Shown here in pieces: positions 5,449 to 6,481 of a stretch of DNA of 6,481 nt. This DNA comes from Oceanospirillales bacterium (GTDB lineage: Bacteria > Pseudomonadota > Gammaproteobacteria > Xanthomonadales > SZUA-36), in contig QIKG01000228.1 of NCBI GenBank assembly GCA_003232965.1, positions 1 to 6,481 on the forward strand. The letters run 5' to 3'. The notes beneath the pieces were generated by a model that made no database searches, was not told the origin of the DNA, and worked only from the letters and a program-made list of their open reading frames with translations. The first letter of the stretch is position 1, and each line of letters opens with the position of its first letter. A program made the position numbers and the translations under genes.

Positions 5449-5472
5449 CGAGTTGAAAGGTTATTCAACTCG
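5449..5472. repeat. Stem-loop, 9-bp perfect stem
   Basis: CGAGTTGAA (5449-5457) and TTCAACTCG (5464-5472) are perfect complements around the loop AGGTTA. It lies about 130 bp beyond the stop of the tail-fibre gene on the minus strand. No clear T-run follows on either strand, so an intrinsic terminator role is uncertain; it may be part of an unrecognised repeat. Confidence 0.5.
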
Positions 5473-5600
5473 CGGATTTCATGGAAAAGGGTCTTTGTTC
5501 TTCCTATACTCTGGACGGTTTTGTCACTAACCATTATACAGCCAAGGCTTTCCGCGGTTTAGGGGTTTCTACCTGCGGAACTGGGCGAATCGACTTATAT

Positions 5601-6481
5601 TTATAAGCCAGACCTTCGCTGTTTGATCATCGCTTCGAGTTTACATGCCGTGTATACCGTTGTGCCATCACGCTCCTGCAGTAGCTGATTCACCAATTGC
5701 TCAATGTTTTTATTGCTTTGTTGTTGCACCAACAACTGTTGCTTTAGACTATCGATTTGTTTTTGTTGACCATGAAACGCTGCCAATACTTGCCGATGTG
5801 CCGTTTTTAGCTGTTTGTTTTCCTTATGAAGTGCTTTTATTGCCACCAGAGAAACGCCCGCCGTATCCATGCTGGCAATACCTGTATCTGTTCCACCCAA
5901 TCCGAATACGGCATAAAAATCCTGTGCCATAGGGCCAATATGCTTTTCACCTAAAGCATCTTTATATTCCCATTGCTTCACCGGGAGTTTAGAAAGCTTA
6001 TCCAAAATTTCTTCAGGATTAATAGTTGTAATAGCAGTCTTGGCGTGGACATCAGAGTTTTCAGTTAGTGCCCCTGCGATTGTCATATTGCCATTATTGA
6101 AAACCTCCATTTCAACCACGCCGGAGCCTTGTCTGGAAAGGCGAAATGCCGTCCCAGGATTTGCTAAAGCCCACTCCACTCCAACCCTTGTATTCACAAT
6201 ACTAAATTTTGTATTGCCACTATTCGATAACTGAAGCAATGTTCGCTGAGCAGTAGTGCCATTGGTTTCTTCCACCAAAATTTTTGCTGTGCCATCAGAC
6301 CTTTCTATATTGAGGCTTGCATCCGGGCTTTCATCGCCTATGCCAATATTACCAGTGGCACTAATATCAATGGAACTTGTAGGTGCTCCTGGACGAATTC
6401 TAAAGGGTAATGTGCTGCCATTGGTCACATCCCGGATAAAGAAATTAGTTTCGTTGCTAGCTATGTCCCAGGTTTGTGCTG
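5601..6481 (-). CDS. Tail-fibre/S74-type surface protein, C-terminal part (runs off right edge)
   Basis: The frame is open from the right edge to a TAA at 5601, giving 292 visible residues. The N-terminal visible part (WDIASNETNFFIRDVTNGST, then PFRIRPGAPTSSIDI and GNIGIG) is the beta-rich repeat pattern of long fibre-like surface proteins. The gene clearly continues beyond the window, so the GTG at 6426-6428 is internal and not a start. From about residue 141, NSDVHAKTAI followed by VKQWEYKDALGEKHIGPMAQDFYAVFGLG matches the S74 intramolecular chaperone domain, which trimerises the fibre and in many members cuts itself off. The expected start motif S-D-x-R-x-K reads S-D-V-H-A-K here, with His for Arg. 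Residues about 215-270 form a Gln-rich coiled coil (QQKQIDSLKQQLLVQQQSNK). The protein could be a phage fibre or, as often in marine gammaproteobacteria, a cell-surface protein; no other phage gene is visible. Confidence 0.88.
   Translation of the reverse strand, partial: AQTWDIASNETNFFIRDVTNGSTLPFRIRPGAPTSSIDISATGNIGIGDESPDASLNIERSDGTAKILVEETNGTTAQRTLLQLSNSGNTKFSIVNTRVGVEWALANPGTAFRLSRQGSGVVEMEVFNNGNMTIAGALTENSDVHAKTAITTINPEEILDKLSKLPVKQWEYKDALGEKHIGPMAQDFYAVFGLGGTDTGIASMDTAGVSLVAIKALHKENKQLKTAHRQVLAAFHGQQKQIDSLKQQLLVQQQSNKNIEQLVNQLLQERDGTTVYTACKLEAMIKQRRSGL

Larger units (their letters stand above)
5024..5600. other. Gene-poor stretch with mobile-element remnants
   Basis: No credible gene in 577 bp. 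It contains, in order, an IS21-like end (5055-5136), a CGGGACA-bounded segment (5162-5333) with a 37-bp tandem duplication, a CCACGA/TCGTGG inverted repeat (5223-5228 and 5255-5260), a 9-bp-stem hairpin (5449-5472) and a TTCCGC/GCGGAA inverted repeat (5550-5555 and 5575-5580). A 44-codon frame at 5428-5562 was examined and not accepted. Confidence 0.6.

Noticed and set aside
5428..5562. 44-codon plus-strand frame with a hydrophobic stretch
   Set aside because: It starts at ATG 5428 without a convincing ribosome site, overlaps the 9-bp hairpin, and has no recognisable family.
5645..6234. Plus-strand open frames opposite the fibre gene
   Set aside because: Antisense to conserved S74-type sequence; no family resemblance.
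6426..6428. GTG as start of the fibre gene
   Set aside because: The frame and the family-like sequence (WDIASNETNFF) continue upstream to the window edge.

Overview
The window reads like accessory chromosomal DNA of a gammaproteobacterium, probably a marine or aquatic one. The moderately AT-rich base composition, an exported sulfatase, a DUF418 membrane protein, a DUF389 protein and an S74-type surface or tail-fibre protein with the 'HIGPMAQDF' signature all suggest this. The assignment rests on family resemblance only; there is no rRNA or tRNA to anchor it.

Layout, left to right. (1) At 1-364 on the minus strand is the N-terminal third or so of an exported arylsulfatase, cut by the left edge. 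Its signal peptide, metal-binding Asp pair and C-T-A-G-R formylglycine motif are intact. (2) At 533-1931 on the minus strand are the remains of one long gene. It holds a six-helix DUF389 membrane domain (1245-1931), a seventh helix in a second frame (1042-1269), and a periplasmic tail with a META/HslJ-like domain in a third frame (533-1078). Two frameshifts separate the three pieces. (3) At 2167-3246 (minus) is an intact DUF418/YeiB-like membrane protein. It is divergent from an intact TetR-family regulator at 3565-4155 (plus). The intergenic gap carries overlapping back-to-back promoters, with a TGAAC-N4-GTTCA operator between them. (4) At 4377-5023 (plus) is a complete vapBC-type toxin-antitoxin cassette: a consensus -35 box, a 37-bp dyad operator over the -10, a GTG-initiated AbrB-like antitoxin and a PIN-domain toxin joined by an ATGA overlap. 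(5) At 5024-5600 is a gene-poor stretch with mobile-element debris. It holds two imperfect 23-bp repeats resembling an IS21-family end, a CGGGACA...TGTCCCG bounded segment ending in two perfect abutting 37-bp repeats, and a 9-bp-stem hairpin. (6) From 5601 to the right edge (minus) is the C-terminal part of a tail-fibre/S74 chaperone protein with a terminal coiled coil, cut by the edge.

How the parts fit. The TetR protein most likely controls itself and the divergent DUF418 gene. VapBC is a self-contained autoregulated module beside repeat debris, which suits an acquired cassette. The DUF389-META gene appears to be decaying, unless the two frameshifts are assembly errors. I see no evidence for a wholly new multi-gene system. 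The most unusual items are the DUF389-META architecture, the repeat cluster at 5055-5340 and the compact divergent operator.
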